Positions 46,982-57,812 are shown, counted from the stretch's first letter. The stretch is 64,000 nucleotides of DNA from Bradyrhizobium sp. (GCA_030681365.1 JAUXWH010000158.1:20379-84378), one strand, 5' to 3'. Notes: generated from the letters alone by a model not told the origin. A program made the numbers and translations.

Positions 46982-49846
46982 ATGATCGAGAAGAACTACC
47001 AGCCCGCCGATATCGAAACCCGCATGGCCCGCCTCTGGGAGGAAGCCGGGGCGTTCAAGGCCGGCCGCCCCGAGCGACGCGACGCCAGACCCTTTACGGT
47101 GGTGATCCCGCCGCCGAACGTGACGGGCTCGCTGCATATGGGGCACGCGCTCAACAACACGCTGCAGGATATCCTGTGCCGCTTCGAGCGGATGCGCGGA
47201 CGTGACGTGTTGTGGCAGCCCGGCACCGATCACGCGGGAATCGCGACCCAGATGGTGGTCGAGCGGCAGTTGATGGAGCGCCAGGAACCGGGTCGCCGCG
47301 ACATGGGCCGCGCCAAATTCCTCGAGCGGGTCTGGCAGTGGAAGGCCGAGAGCGGCGGCGTCATCGTCAACCAGCTGAAGCGGCTCGGCGCCTCCTGCGA
47401 CTGGTCGCGCGAACGCTTTACGATGGACGAGGGACTGTCGCGCGCCGTCGCCAAAGTGTTCGTCGAACTGCACCGCGAAGGGCTGATCTACAAGGACAAG
47501 CGGCTGGTCAACTGGGATCCGAAATTGCTGACCGCCATTTCCGATCTCGAGGTGCAGCAGATCGAGGTCAAGGGCAGCCTCTGGTACCTGCGCTATCCCA
47601 TCGAGGGCAAGAGCTTCAATCCCGACGACCCCGCGACCTTCATCGTGGTCGCCACCACGCGGCCGGAAACCATGCTGGGCGATACGGCGGTGGCCGTGAA
47701 TCCGGACGATGAGCGCTATGCCGACCTGGTCGGCAAGCACGTCATCCTGCCGCTGGTGGGACGAAAGATCCCGATTGTCGCCGACGAATATTCCGATCCC
47801 GAGAAGGGCTCGGGCGCGGTCAAGGTCACGCCGGCGCACGACTTCAACGATTTCGAGGTCGGCCGCCGGCACAACCTGCCGCAGATGAGCGTGCTCGACC
47901 AGGAGGGCTGCCTCGCGCTGGTCGGCAACGAGGATTATCTGCGCGGACTGCCGGAGGGCGCCTCGCAGCTCGCGGAAGAACTGCATGGCATCGATCGGTT
48001 TGCCGCGCGAAAATTGATCGTGGCGCGGCTGGAGGATTTCGGGTTCCTGGAGCGGATCGAGCCGAACACGCATATGGTGCCGCATGGCGACCGTTCCGGC
48101 GTCGTCATCGAGCCCTATCTCACCGACCAGTGGTATGTCGACGCCCACACCATGGCGCAGCCCGCGATCGCGGCGGTGCGCAGCGGCGCGACGACATTTG
48201 TGCCAAAGAACTGGGAGAAAACCTACTTCGAGTGGATGGAGAATATCCAGCCCTGGTGCATCTCGCGCCAGCTGTGGTGGGGCCACCAGATTCCGGCGTG
48301 GTACGGGCCCGACGGCAAGGTGTTCGTCGCCGAGACCGAGGAGGAAGCGGTCGGCAACGCGCTCGGCTATTACGTCGAGCAGGAAGTCATCACGCCGGAG
48401 CAGGGCGACGAGATGGCGCGCGATCCGGCCAGGCGCGAGGGCTTCATCACCCGCGACGAGGACGTGCTCGACACCTGGTTCTCCTCGGCGCTGTGGCCGT
48501 TCTCGACGCTGGGCTGGCCCGACGACGAGACCGACGTGAAGCGCCATTATCCGACCGACGTCCTCGTCACCGGATTCGACATCATCTTCTTCTGGGTCGC
48601 CCGCATGATGATGATGGGCATGCACTTCATGAAGGACGTGCCGTTCCCGACCGTTTATATCCACGCCCTCGTCCGCGACGAGAAGGGCGCCAAGATGTCG
48701 AAGTCGAAAGGCAACGTCATCGATCCCCTGCATCTGATCGACGATTACGGCGCCGACGCGCTGCGCTTCACCCTGGCGGCGATGGCGGCGCAGGGCCGCG
48801 ACATCAAGCTCGCTCCCCAACGCGTCGAGGGTTACCGCAATTTCGCGACCAAGCTGTGGAATGCCTGCCGTTTTGCGGAAATGAACGGCTGCGCGCTGCC
48901 GGCGGATTTCGACGCCACACAGGCGACGCAAACGCTGAACCGCTGGATTGCGCACGAGACCGTGCGCGCCACGCGCGAGGTCACCGAGGCGATCGAAGCC
49001 TATCGTTTCAACGACGCCGCGGCGTCGATCTATCGCTTCGTCTGGAACGTCTATTGCGACTGGTATCTGGAACTCGCAAAGCCGGTGCTGATGGGCGAGG
49101 AGGGCGCCGCCAAGTCCGAAACGCGGGCCATGGTAGCCTGGGCGCGCGATGAAATTCTGAAGCTGCTGCACCCGTTCATGCCCTTCATTTCAGAGGAATT
49201 GTGGGCGGTGACGGCCAGGCGTGACGGCCTGCTGGTGCTGACGGAATGGCCGCGCAAGGCCGGTCTGACGTCGGACGAGGCCGTGCTGATGGCGACCACG
49301 AGCCCGAACGACGGGCTGCTGCCGCCGGTCCTGCTGGCGCTCGATACCGGGGAATTCAGCGATCCCGCCGCGGAGGCCGAGATCGGCTGGGTGGTCGATC
49401 TCGTCACCGCGATCCGATCGGTGCGGGCGGAAATGAACGTCACCCCGGCGACGCTGACGCCGCTGGTGCTGGCAGGCGCTTCGGACGAGACCAGGGCGCG
49501 CGCGCAACGCTGGAACGACGTGATTAGGCGGATGGCGCGGCTCGGCGATATTTCCTTTGCCGACCGTCCTCCGGAAGGCGCGGTGCAGTTGCTGGTGCGC
49601 GGCGAGGTCGCGGCCCTGCCGCTCAAGGGCGTGATCGATCTTGCGGCCGAGAAGACGCGGCTCGACAAGGAACTGGCCAAGGCCGATGCCGACATCAAGC
49701 GCGTCGATGCCAAGCTGGGCAACGAGAAATTCGTCGCCAACGCGCCGGAGGAAATCGTCGAGGAAGAAAAGGAAAAGCGCGAGGCCGCGGTGGCGCGAAA
49801 GACAAAAATCCTCGAGGCGCTGGAGCGGCTGAAGAACGCGGCGTAG
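46982..49846 (+). CDS. valS: Valyl-tRNA synthetase
   Basis: MIEKNYQPADIETRMARLWEEAG...PPPNVTGSLHMGHALNNT...GAKMSKSKGNVIDPL; C-terminal coiled coil. Confidence 0.96.
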   Translation: MIEKNYQPADIETRMARLWEEAGAFKAGRPERRDARPFTVVIPPPNVTGSLHMGHALNNTLQDILCRFERMRGRDVLWQPGTDHAGIATQMVVERQLMERQEPGRRDMGRAKFLERVWQWKAESGGVIVNQLKRLGASCDWSRERFTMDEGLSRAVAKVFVELHREGLIYKDKRLVNWDPKLLTAISDLEVQQIEVKGSLWYLRYPIEGKSFNPDDPATFIVVATTRPETMLGDTAVAVNPDDERYADLVGKHVILPLVGRKIPIVADEYSDPEKGSGAVKVTPAHDFNDFEVGRRHNLPQMSVLDQEGCLALVGNEDYLRGLPEGASQLAEELHGIDRFAARKLIVARLEDFGFLERIEPNTHMVPHGDRSGVVIEPYLTDQWYVDAHTMAQPAIAAVRSGATTFVPKNWEKTYFEWMENIQPWCISRQLWWGHQIPAWYGPDGKVFVAETEEEAVGNALGYYVEQEVITPEQGDEMARDPARREGFITRDEDVLDTWFSSALWPFSTLGWPDDETDVKRHYPTDVLVTGFDIIFFWVARMMMMGMHFMKDVPFPTVYIHALVRDEKGAKMSKSKGNVIDPLHLIDDYGADALRFTLAAMAAQGRDIKLAPQRVEGYRNFATKLWNACRFAEMNGCALPADFDATQATQTLNRWIAHETVRATREVTEAIEAYRFNDAAASIYRFVWNVYCDWYLELAKPVLMGEEGAAKSETRAMVAWARDEILKLLHPFMPFISEELWAVTARRDGLLVLTEWPRKAGLTSDEAVLMATTSPNDGLLPPVLLALDTGEFSDPAAEAEIGWVVDLVTAIRSVRAEMNVTPATLTPLVLAGASDETRARAQRWNDVIRRMARLGDISFADRPPEGAVQLLVRGEVAALPLKGVIDLAAEKTRLDKELAKADADIKRVDAKLGNEKFVANAPEEIVEEEKEKREAAVARKTKILEALERLKNAA

Positions 49847-49855
49847 CAGGTTTTC

Positions 49856-49939
49856 CGTCATGGCCGGGCTTCGTCCCGGTCATCCACGCCTGCTGGTACC
49901 GCTGAAACGTGGATGCCCGGCACAAGGCCGGGCATGACG
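49856..49939. repeat. Intergenic long inverted repeat (cgtcatggccggg...cccgggcatgacg-like)
   Basis: cgtcatggccgggcttcgtcccggtcatccacg ... cgtggatgcccggcacaaggccgggcatgacg. Confidence 0.75.
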
Positions 49940-49958
49940 ATTTTGCCGGGGATTATCG

Positions 49959-50345
49959 ATGCTGGACCACGTCTCCATCACCGTCTCGGACATAACGGCG
50001 GCCGAGCGCTTCTACGACGCGATCATGAAGGAGCTCGGCGTCGTCAAGGTCGGCAGTCGTGAGGATTTTCTCGGCTACGGCGAACGGGCCCGAGCGGCCT
50101 ATCCGGAGCGGGTCTACATCGCCATCTACAAGGGCCCCAAGCCCGAAGCGGGCTCCCGTCGCCATTGGTGCTTCAAGGCGAAGTGGCGGAGCCAGGTCGA
50201 TGCATTCTGGGATGCCGGGATCGCCAACGGCGGCACTGACGACGGCCCGCCCGGCCTGCGCGAATATCATGCGTCCTATTATGCGGCATTCCTGCGCGAT
50301 CCCGACGGCAACCGGATCGAAGCCGTCTGCCACCACGCGGTGTGA
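49959..50345 (+). CDS. VOC/glyoxalase family protein
   Basis: MLDHVSITVSDITAAERFYDAIMKELGVVKVG...FLRDPDGNRIEAVCH. Confidence 0.9.
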   Translation: MLDHVSITVSDITAAERFYDAIMKELGVVKVGSREDFLGYGERARAAYPERVYIAIYKGPKPEAGSRRHWCFKAKWRSQVDAFWDAGIANGGTDDGPPGLREYHASYYAAFLRDPDGNRIEAVCHHAV

Positions 50346-50379
50346 GCTGGACGACGACGAATTCGATCTCTCCGAGCCA

Positions 50380-51309
50380 TCACAGCATTTGCTGCCAGGC
50401 CGGCGAGGCGCGCAGACGGGCGATGTCGCGGGCAGGGGGAGCGCCGAAAGTGCGCTTGTATTCCCTGCTGAATTGCGAGGGACTTTCATAGCCCACCGCA
50501 TGGCCGGCCATCGCCGCATCGAGCGACTGCGACAGAATGAGACGGCGCGCTTCCTGCAGCCGCAACTGCTTCTGGTACTGCAGGGGACTCATGGACGTCA
50601 CGGCCTTGAAATGTTCATGCAGCGTCGATGGGCTCATGCGAGCTTCGGCGGCCACGGTTTCGACCCTGAAGGAATCGCGATAATTGCGCTTGATCCATCC
50701 GATCGCGCGGTTGATTTGCTGCAACTTGCCTTCGGCCAGAGCGATCTGGCGCAATTTCGTGGATTGCTCACCCGTCAACAGCCGATACAGCATCTCCCGC
50801 TCAGCGAGCGGCGCGAGGATCGGGATGTCGCGCGGAGCAGCCAGCAGCCGCACCAGCCGGACGGCGGCGTCGAGAATCTCGGACGTGACGGTGCTGAGCG
50901 ACAGACCCGGTTCGGGCAAATCGCTGGCCTTCTTGGGAACATCCGCCTCGAGCATCAGCGCGCCGATCACCGACGGATCGAGGTCAAGGCGCAAACAGAG
51001 ATAGGGATCCGCGGGACTGGCTTCCATGATCTGGCCGATGATGGGGATATCGACCGAGGCGATCAGGTACTTGGCGCGATCGTAGAGATAGACCGACGTC
51101 CCGGCCATGACCTGCTTGCGACCCTGCGCAACGATACAGACGGCCGGCTGCTGGACGGCATGAAGTTGCTCGGTCGGATGCGACGACCGGATCAGGACGA
51201 CGCGCGGTATCGATGTGGCATGGACGCCGTCCGTGCCGGTGAATTGTTCAATCAGGCCGCCGAGTTCGCGGACCGCGGACAGGCTTCGATCGTCGGCAAT
51301 CTGTAACAA
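50380..51309 (-). CDS. AraC family transcriptional regulator
   Basis: 309 aa; MSPSTLHEHFKAVTSMSPLQYQKQLRLQEARRLILSQSLDAAMAGHAVGYESPSQFSREYKRTFG. Confidence 0.93.
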   Translation of the reverse strand: MLQIADDRSLSAVRELGGLIEQFTGTDGVHATSIPRVVLIRSSHPTEQLHAVQQPAVCIVAQGRKQVMAGTSVYLYDRAKYLIASVDIPIIGQIMEASPADPYLCLRLDLDPSVIGALMLEADVPKKASDLPEPGLSLSTVTSEILDAAVRLVRLLAAPRDIPILAPLAEREMLYRLLTGEQSTKLRQIALAEGKLQQINRAIGWIKRNYRDSFRVETVAAEARMSPSTLHEHFKAVTSMSPLQYQKQLRLQEARRLILSQSLDAAMAGHAVGYESPSQFSREYKRTFGAPPARDIARLRASPAWQQML

Positions 51310-51493
51310 GTTCCACCTACAAGCGAGTAAGCCCCGGTCGCGACTATAGACCAGCCCTTACTTCCTGCCGAGGCCGCACCCGTCGGTTCCGGAGGATTGG
51401 GCAAGGAGTGGCGAGGTCTGGTCTACCGTCTCGCCGCCGGCGCGCGCATTTTTCTCTCCGACCAGGCCAATCCGGAATGCGAGAGAAAATCCC

Positions 51494-52228
51494 ATGTCGA
51501 ATATCGAGAGTAAGGTTGTCGTGATCACCGGCGCATCCAGCGGCATTGGCGAGGCCACAGCGCTTCAGCTCGCCGCCAGTGGCGCCCGCGTCGTCGCGGC
51601 AGCCCGCCGTACAGAGCGCCTCGAGACGCTGGTCGACCACATCACGAAGAGTGGCGGCTCGGCCCGCTTTCGCGGCGTCGACGTCACGAAGCTGGCCGAC
51701 ATGCAGGGCCTCGTCGATTACGCCAAGGCCGAATTCGGCCGGGTCGACGTCCTCGTCAATAACGCCGGCGTGATGCCGCTTTCCCCGCTGAGTGCGATCA
51801 AGGTCGCGGAATGGGACCGGATGATCGACGTCAATATCCGTGGCGTCCTGCACGGGATAGCCGCCGTACTGCCCGACATGAAGGCGCGCGGCGAAGGCCA
51901 TATCGTCAACGTGGCCTCCATCGGCGCCCACGTGGTGGTTCCCACGGCCGCGGTCTACTGCGCCACGAAATATGCGGTCTGGGCGCTATCGGAGGGGCTG
52001 CGTCAGGAGAACAACGATTTGCGTGTGACGGTCATCTCGCCCGGCGTCGTCCAGTCGGAACTGGCGGACACCATCTCAGACGCCGCCACGGCGGAACTCA
52101 TCCGGGATTACCGCCGCATCGCGATTGAGCCGGACGCAGTCGCCCGGGCCATTGCATTCGCGATCGCACAACCCCGACACGTCGACGTCAGCGAGATCAT
52201 CGTTCGTCCGACCGCAAGCCCCAACTGA
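51494..52228 (+). CDS. SDR family oxidoreductase
   Basis: VVVITGASSGIGEATALQLAASGARVVAAARR...AAVYCATKYAV. Confidence 0.94.
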   Translation: MSNIESKVVVITGASSGIGEATALQLAASGARVVAAARRTERLETLVDHITKSGGSARFRGVDVTKLADMQGLVDYAKAEFGRVDVLVNNAGVMPLSPLSAIKVAEWDRMIDVNIRGVLHGIAAVLPDMKARGEGHIVNVASIGAHVVVPTAAVYCATKYAVWALSEGLRQENNDLRVTVISPGVVQSELADTISDAATAELIRDYRRIAIEPDAVARAIAFAIAQPRHVDVSEIIVRPTASPN

Positions 52229-52274
52229 CATGGCCGAACACTTCACCCGCCCAACCTGCCAACGGGAGAAACCC

Positions 52275-52754
52275 ATGACGACTCGCCTGACACCCCTTGC
52301 AACAATGGCTGCCGCCTGCGTGCTGATGGTCGCCGGTAGCGGAAGCGCCCCGGCACAGCAATCGCATCCGGATCGCCTGCAGCGCGGTGAGGAGGTCATG
52401 CGGATGCTGAACGCGGGGAAAACACAGCCGACCCTCGAGGAGCTTCGCCGCGAGTTTCCGTTCCTGGCCGATGCGATAACCGGCTACGCGCTGGGCGATG
52501 TCTGGGGCCGGTCGGGCCTCGACCATCGCACGCGGCAGATTGCGGCGGTCGCAGCGTTCGCGGCGCTGGGGCACCGGCCCTTCATGAAAATTCACGCAGG
52601 CTATGCCCTGAATCTCGGCGTCACCGCCGAGGAACTGAAGGAGGTCGTCTATCTGACGACGGTACATGCCGGATTTCCCCGCGCCATCGAGGCGGCGCAG
52701 ACGCTCGCCGAACTGTTCAGGGAACGCGAGCAGCAGGCTGGAGGCGCGAAATGA
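52275..52754 (+). CDS. Carboxymuconolactone decarboxylase family protein with signal peptide
   Basis: GDVWGRSGLDHRTRQIAAVAAFAALGHRPFMKIHAGYALNLGVTAEELKEVVYL. Confidence 0.85.
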   Translation: MTTRLTPLATMAAACVLMVAGSGSAPAQQSHPDRLQRGEEVMRMLNAGKTQPTLEELRREFPFLADAITGYALGDVWGRSGLDHRTRQIAAVAAFAALGHRPFMKIHAGYALNLGVTAEELKEVVYLTTVHAGFPRAIEAAQTLAELFREREQQAGGAK

Positions 52755-53146
52755 GCAAACCTGGATGGCCAAGGCGCGGATTCGTTCGCACCGGCGCCGG
52801 ACTGCTGGCCACGGCGTTGTTCGACTGTGGGCTGACGGGAATATCCATCGCGCAACTGCACCAGGGCGCGCTGGCGATCGAGGTCAGAGCGAAAGGAAAC
52901 GAGGTCATGCCTGCGCACGCGTTTGTTGGAATGTGGGTGACCGCCGACGGCCGTGTTCGCCACGAACTGCTGCCCAACGGCCGTTACGACGAGGCGAGGG
53001 GCGGCAGAAAGAGCGCCTACCAGGGACGCTACGAGATTCGCGGCAACCACATCGACTATTGGGATGACACCGGCTTTACCGCCGATGGCGACTTCATCGA
53101 CGGGGTGCTGCATCACGGCGGCATGATTCTGCGGCGCGAGGAATAG
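52751..53146 (+). CDS. Atu4866-domain protein
   Basis: FVGMWVTADGRVRHELLPNGRYDEARGGRKSAYQGRYEIRGNHIDYWDDTGFTADGDF. Confidence 0.8.
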   Translation: MSKPGWPRRGFVRTGAGLLATALFDCGLTGISIAQLHQGALAIEVRAKGNEVMPAHAFVGMWVTADGRVRHELLPNGRYDEARGGRKSAYQGRYEIRGNHIDYWDDTGFTADGDFIDGVLHHGGMILRREE

Positions 53147-53174
53147 TGCGTCGTCACGCCGTCCTCGCTTTCCG

Positions 53175-54044
53175 TCAGTAGCGCGCGACCACCGGGCCGC
53201 CGAAGCGGTAGTTGAGACGCGCGGTGGCCTGATCGACGGTCAGCCGCCCGCTGGTCGTCACGGTTGCGAAGGTGCCGCCCAATCCATCGGGAATGTTGGC
53301 GGTCGCGGCCCGCGTGCCGAAATCGGTGTGGCGGTACTCGCCGGCCAGGCTCCAGTTGTTGTTGAAAGCCCATTCGATGCCGCCGCCGACCGTCCAGCCC
53401 CAGCGGGTGGTGGAGCCGCCGCTCGTCGACGTGAACGTTCCCGTCGGCAGCGCGATCGCCGGCCCGTTGACGAGCGTGGCGCTGGCGCCGCCGATCTCCG
53501 CGACTGCGGCGCCGCCGGTGGCGTAGAACAGCGCGCGATCCGCGGCGAAACCAATGCGCCCGCGGAACGAGGCCATCCAGTCGATGCGGCCGGTATCGAC
53601 GGTCACTGTCTGGGAGGTGCCGCCGCCGAAGTCACGCGTGGCGCTGGCGCTGGCACCCTTCAGATCCGTGCCGACCACGTCCGCTTCGACACCCAGAACG
53701 AATTGCCTGACCTGCCAGTTGTAGCCGATCTGGCCGCCGCCGATGACGCCGCTTCGGCCATCGGATCCGGCCAGCGAACCCATCTGGCCGAGGATGATGG
53801 TCGGCACCACCGTGACCGGCGGGAGCAGGAGAAATGGCGGAAACAGTGGTCCAACATCGGAGCCGCCCGAGTCGGAAGTCCAGCCTCCGCCGACATTGGC
53901 GCCGACGTAGAAGCCGGTCCAGCTGAAGGCCGGGGGAGGGACCGCCAGCGGAAGCGCCTTGACCGGCATGTCGGCGGCCTCCGTCACGGCGATGCCGCCC
54001 ACCCACGCACGTCCCACAATGGCCGCGATTGCAATCCCGCGCAT
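53175..54044 (-). CDS. Outer membrane beta-barrel (Omp25/porin-like) protein
   Basis: MRGIAIAAIVG...SWTGFYVGANVGGGW...EWAFNNNWSLAGEYRHTDFG...ARLNYRFGGPVVARY. Confidence 0.88.
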   Translation of the reverse strand: MRGIAIAAIVGRAWVGGIAVTEAADMPVKALPLAVPPPAFSWTGFYVGANVGGGWTSDSGGSDVGPLFPPFLLLPPVTVVPTIILGQMGSLAGSDGRSGVIGGGQIGYNWQVRQFVLGVEADVVGTDLKGASASATRDFGGGTSQTVTVDTGRIDWMASFRGRIGFAADRALFYATGGAAVAEIGGASATLVNGPAIALPTGTFTSTSGGSTTRWGWTVGGGIEWAFNNNWSLAGEYRHTDFGTRAATANIPDGLGGTFATVTTSGRLTVDQATARLNYRFGGPVVARY

Positions 54045-54341
54045 GTTTGCCCCCAACCTCCTGCACGGTAACGAGACACCGGGTAGTGAACGTCGCACGA
54101 TGCAATCTGTGAGATCATTAAAATGGGAGTCGCTGGAGTCCGCACCTGTCAAATGGCTAGTTCCGTCCGATCGGAGTGTGATTTGTTTTCGGATGTTGCA
54201 TTTCCGCACTAATCGCAGTGAACTACCCCACGACATTCTGGCGTGCGGCGCACCCCGCAGGTAACGGAACCGCGGCGGCACGCTTTTGATTGGATTTTTT
54301 GCCGGCTCCAGCCGGGCCATTTCATTGCGACGAGACGACCG

Positions 54342-55460
54342 ATGATGGATGCGGCCGAGGTCTCCGGAATACTCGATGCGGTGTATGAATCGGCGATTTT
54401 CCCCGAGCGCTGGCCGCAGGCCCTGGAAAGGCTGGGACAGGCTTTCGACTGCAGATGCGTCGCGCTGATCGACCGGAATCTGCGCACCCTTGAAGCCAGG
54501 GTCGACACGTCGGGCGTCGATGCTTCCAGCCAGCGCGAGTTTCTCGATGTCTGGAGCGCGCGCGATCTGGTGCGCCTGCGAACCCGGGAATGGCGGCCCG
54601 GCGCGATCGAGATCGATCATCAAATCGTGCCGAAGTCCGAGCTGCTCGCGAGCGACTATTACAACGGCTTCATGAAGCCGCGCGACATGCACACGGTGAT
54701 GCGGTTGACGCTGGCGCACCGCAATCGATTTCTCACCATCATCAGTCTGGTGCGTCCGCCTTCCGCCGACGAATTCGATGCCGCCGCGATCGAGCAATGC
54801 CGGGTGCTGATGCCGCATCTGGAGCGCGCGGCCCATATCCGTTTCCACGCGCAAGGCGCCAGCGCGATGCTCGGTGGACTTTCCGATGTCGCCGACCGCT
54901 CGGTCACGGCCGTGCTGCTGCTGGAGCGCGACGGGCGGGTGAAGTTTGCCAACAAGGCCGCACGCGCCATGGCGGCTGCCGCGGATGGCTTTCTGTTTCG
55001 CGGCGATCAGTTCGAAATACTGGATCGAAGCGGCGATGCCGCATTTCAGCGTCTCGTTGCGGGGGCGGTGGGCGCGCTGCCGAAGCTGGATGCGCCGCGC
55101 GGCGGCGTCATGCGACTGGCGCGCCGCTCGGGCAAGGGGAGCTACACCGTCACCGTTGCGCCGGTGAAACGCGAGGCGTCGTGGGTCGGACACGAGCCGA
55201 TGGCGCTGGTGCTGGTTGCCGATCCCGATGCAACGCCGAAGCCACCGAAGGAAATGCTGGCGCAGCTGTTTGGCTTCACGGCGGCGGAAATACGCGTCGC
55301 GGAACGTTTGATGATGGGCGACAGTCCGGAGCAGGCCGCGACATTCCTGCAGGTGAAGACCGCGACCGCGCGCTGGCATCTGGCCTCGATCTACCGCAAG
55401 ACGGGGACCAACCGGCAGGCCGAGCTGATCCGGCTGCTGCTGTCGCTGGCGATGATGTGA
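54342..55460 (+). CDS. LuxR-type helix-turn-helix transcriptional regulator
   Basis: 372 aa; C-term LFGFTAAEIRVAERLMMGDSPEQAATFLQVKTATARWHLASIYRKTGTNRQAELIRLL. Confidence 0.85.
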   Translation: MMDAAEVSGILDAVYESAIFPERWPQALERLGQAFDCRCVALIDRNLRTLEARVDTSGVDASSQREFLDVWSARDLVRLRTREWRPGAIEIDHQIVPKSELLASDYYNGFMKPRDMHTVMRLTLAHRNRFLTIISLVRPPSADEFDAAAIEQCRVLMPHLERAAHIRFHAQGASAMLGGLSDVADRSVTAVLLLERDGRVKFANKAARAMAAAADGFLFRGDQFEILDRSGDAAFQRLVAGAVGALPKLDAPRGGVMRLARRSGKGSYTVTVAPVKREASWVGHEPMALVLVADPDATPKPPKEMLAQLFGFTAAEIRVAERLMMGDSPEQAATFLQVKTATARWHLASIYRKTGTNRQAELIRLLLSLAMM

Positions 55461-55515
55461 GTCGGATAACTCGCCCGGGCCTTGGCCCGGGCGAGCCTCT
55501 TCTCGTCGTATTCAA

Positions 55516-55788
55516 TCAATAGCGGGGATAGCAGATATTGATCGGGCCGTGGTGCGTCCACCTCCAGCAGCTGTGAACATAATAATGGCCATGCCGGTTA
55601 TGGCGACGCCCGTGATGACCGTGATGGCCATGTCCGTGATGACCGTGGGCGTGATGGCCGTGCCCGTGATGGCCGTGGCCCTTGCCGTGACCACCGCCGG
55701 CGAAGGCCTGACTCGGAACGGCCACAGAAGCAGTCGTCAGTGCCAGAGCAGCGATAGCGGCCATAACGAACTTGTTGATCCTAGTCAT
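55516..55788 (-). CDS. Secreted His/Gly-rich protein (90 aa)
   Basis: MTRINKFVMAAIAALALTTASVAVPSQAFAGGGHGKGHGHHGHGHHAHGHHGHGHHGHHGRRHNRHGHYYVHSCWRWTHHGPINICYPRY. Confidence 0.8.
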   Translation of the reverse strand: MTRINKFVMAAIAALALTTASVAVPSQAFAGGGHGKGHGHHGHGHHAHGHHGHGHHGHHGRRHNRHGHYYVHSCWRWTHHGPINICYPRY

Positions 55789-55908
55789 GAACCTCTCCTG
55801 GGTTGGGCAGCGCGGGGATCGCTCTGCGTTGATCCAAACCTAGGGGAGCTGAATGCCGCGCGAAGTGATCGGAATCACAGAGTAGGCGGGCCCTCGCAGT
55901 CAGCCCCC

Positions 55909-56068
55909 CGTCGTCCCGGACAAGTGAGCGCAAGCGAGCGCAGATCCGACCCATAACCACCGTCGTCGGCGATGGCGCGCAAGCCGTCCAACAGCCTGTC
56001 TCAAAGCGGGCGCCGCGGCGTGTGGATCCCCGCTCAGCGGTCGCTGCGCTCCCTTGGCCGGGACGACG
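55909..56068. repeat. Intergenic repeat element with terminal inverted CGTCGTCCCGG/CCGGGACGACG
   Basis: cgtcgtcccggacaagtgagcgcaagcgagcgcagatcc...cggtcgctgcgctcccttggccgggacgacg. Confidence 0.7.
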
Positions 56069-56107
56069 ATAGAAATCGCAGGACGGCGCGGCGCAACGCG
56101 CGTTAAA

Positions 56108-56713
56108 TCAAAACGGCTTGCTCAGAAACCGCGAACCCTTCAGCCCATATCGCCACGGCAGCTCGACCGCTTTCGTAATACCGATCCGCACCCCCGCGAC
56201 AATCTCCGGCTTTCTTGCCCGCGCATACAGCGAGATCGGCGGCGCATCCAGCGCCAGCCCATTATGCGCAACGGTGATTCCAAGCGCTTCCGTCAGTTTG
56301 CCCGGGCCGGAACACAGCGAACGCTCATCTTCAAGGCCACGTCGCCGCCGCATCGCGGCCAATCCATGGGTCGGCTCGAGCGCGCGGATCAACACCGCGC
56401 TGGCCGAGCCTTCTTTCTCGCAGACGAAGTTGACGCACCAGTGGATGCCATAGGAACGATAGACATAGGCAAAGCCTGCTGGCCCGAACATCACGAGGTT
56501 GCGCGGCGTCGGCCCGCGGAAGGAATGCGCGGCGGGATCGGTGTGATGATAGGCCTCGACCTCGACGATGACGCCGCCGACGCCGTCGACCAGCAGGGTG
56601 GCGCCGATCAGGTCGGGCGCCACCTCATGCACGCTGCGGGCAAAAAACGCGCGCTTCAGCGGCCGGCCCGGATCGGCGGCGGTCGGGACAGGGGAAATAC
56701 GGCTTCGAGCCAT
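56108..56713 (-). CDS. DNA-3-methyladenine glycosylase (MPG/AAG family)
   Basis: 201 aa; [48 protein letters not shown]. Confidence 0.92.
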   Translation of the reverse strand: MARSRISPVPTAADPGRPLKRAFFARSVHEVAPDLIGATLLVDGVGGVIVEVEAYHHTDPAAHSFRGPTPRNLVMFGPAGFAYVYRSYGIHWCVNFVCEKEGSASAVLIRALEPTHGLAAMRRRRGLEDERSLCSGPGKLTEALGITVAHNGLALDAPPISLYARARKPEIVAGVRIGITKAVELPWRYGLKGSRFLSKPF

Positions 56714-56844
56714 TCAAATCGGAGCTGGGGAGAGCGGAATGCGTCAGCCAAGGCAATATGCTAAAGCATGGCTGCCAACAAGCCGGGCGGTTGCGATTCC
56801 CCTTCAAGCGGATTAGCTAAGCCTCTAAGGGATAAAGATATTCC

Positions 56845-57804
56845 ATGGTCGTCGTCGTCGATACCATCTCCGCCACTCCGCTGCGCCCGCGCCACCCCGA
56901 AAAGGTGAACCGGCCGGATGCGCTGTCGCCACCGAAGCCGGACTGGATCAGGGTGCGCGCGCCGAATACCCGCGGCTATGCCGACACCCGCGCCATCGTC
57001 AAGGAAAACGGTCTGGTCACGGTGTGCGAGGAAGCCGGCTGCCCGAATATCGGCGAATGCTGGGACAAGAAGCACGCCACCTTCATGATCATGGGCGACA
57101 CCTGCACCCGCGCCTGCGCCTTCTGCAACGTCAAGACCGGCATGCCCACGGGGCTCGATGCGTCCGAGCCGGAACATGTCGCGGAGGCCACCTTCAAGCT
57201 CGGGCTCGCCCACATCGTGGTGACTTCGGTCGACCGCGACGATCTCGCCGATGGCGGCGCCGAACATTTTGCCCAGACCATTCGCGCCATCCGCGCGCGC
57301 TGCCCCTCGACCACGATCGAGATTTTGACGCCGGACTTCTTGCGCAAGGAAGGCGCGCTCGAAATCGTGGCAAAGGCAAAACCCGACGTATTCAACCACA
57401 ATCTGGAAACGGTGCCGTCGCGCTATCTCACGGTGCGCCCCGGCGCGCGCTATTTCCATTCGATCCGGCTGCTGCAGCGGGTCAAGGAAATCGATCCGAC
57501 CATCTTCACCAAGTCCGGCATCATGGTCGGCCTCGGCGAGGAGCGTCACGAGGTGCTGCAGGTGATGGACGATCTGCGCTCGGCGGATGTCGATTTTCTC
57601 ACCATCGGGCAGTATCTGCAGCCGACCCGCAAGCATCACGCCGTGATGCGCTACGTCACCCCTGATGAATTCGCCGGCTATGAGAAGGTGGCCTATACCA
57701 AGGGCTTCCTGATGGTATCGGCGAGCCCGCTGACCCGCTCGTCGCATCACGCCGGCGACGATTTCGCGAAGCTGCGGGTCGCGCGCGCGGCGCGAGCCGG
57801 CTGA
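56845..57804 (+). CDS. lipA: Lipoyl synthase
   Basis: [39 protein letters not shown] radical SAM motif. Confidence 0.96.
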   Translation: MVVVVDTISATPLRPRHPEKVNRPDALSPPKPDWIRVRAPNTRGYADTRAIVKENGLVTVCEEAGCPNIGECWDKKHATFMIMGDTCTRACAFCNVKTGMPTGLDASEPEHVAEATFKLGLAHIVVTSVDRDDLADGGAEHFAQTIRAIRARCPSTTIEILTPDFLRKEGALEIVAKAKPDVFNHNLETVPSRYLTVRPGARYFHSIRLLQRVKEIDPTIFTKSGIMVGLGEERHEVLQVMDDLRSADVDFLTIGQYLQPTRKHHAVMRYVTPDEFAGYEKVAYTKGFLMVSASPLTRSSHHAGDDFAKLRVARAARAG

Positions 57805-57812
57805 GTTCTTCG

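Noticed and set aside
46946-49171. 741-aa minus-strand ORF
   Set aside because: Antisense to valS, no recognisable domain
54045-55379. Upstream extension of the beta-barrel protein ORF (734 aa total)
   Set aside because: The extension is antisense to the LuxR-type gene; a credible signal-peptide start exists at 54044
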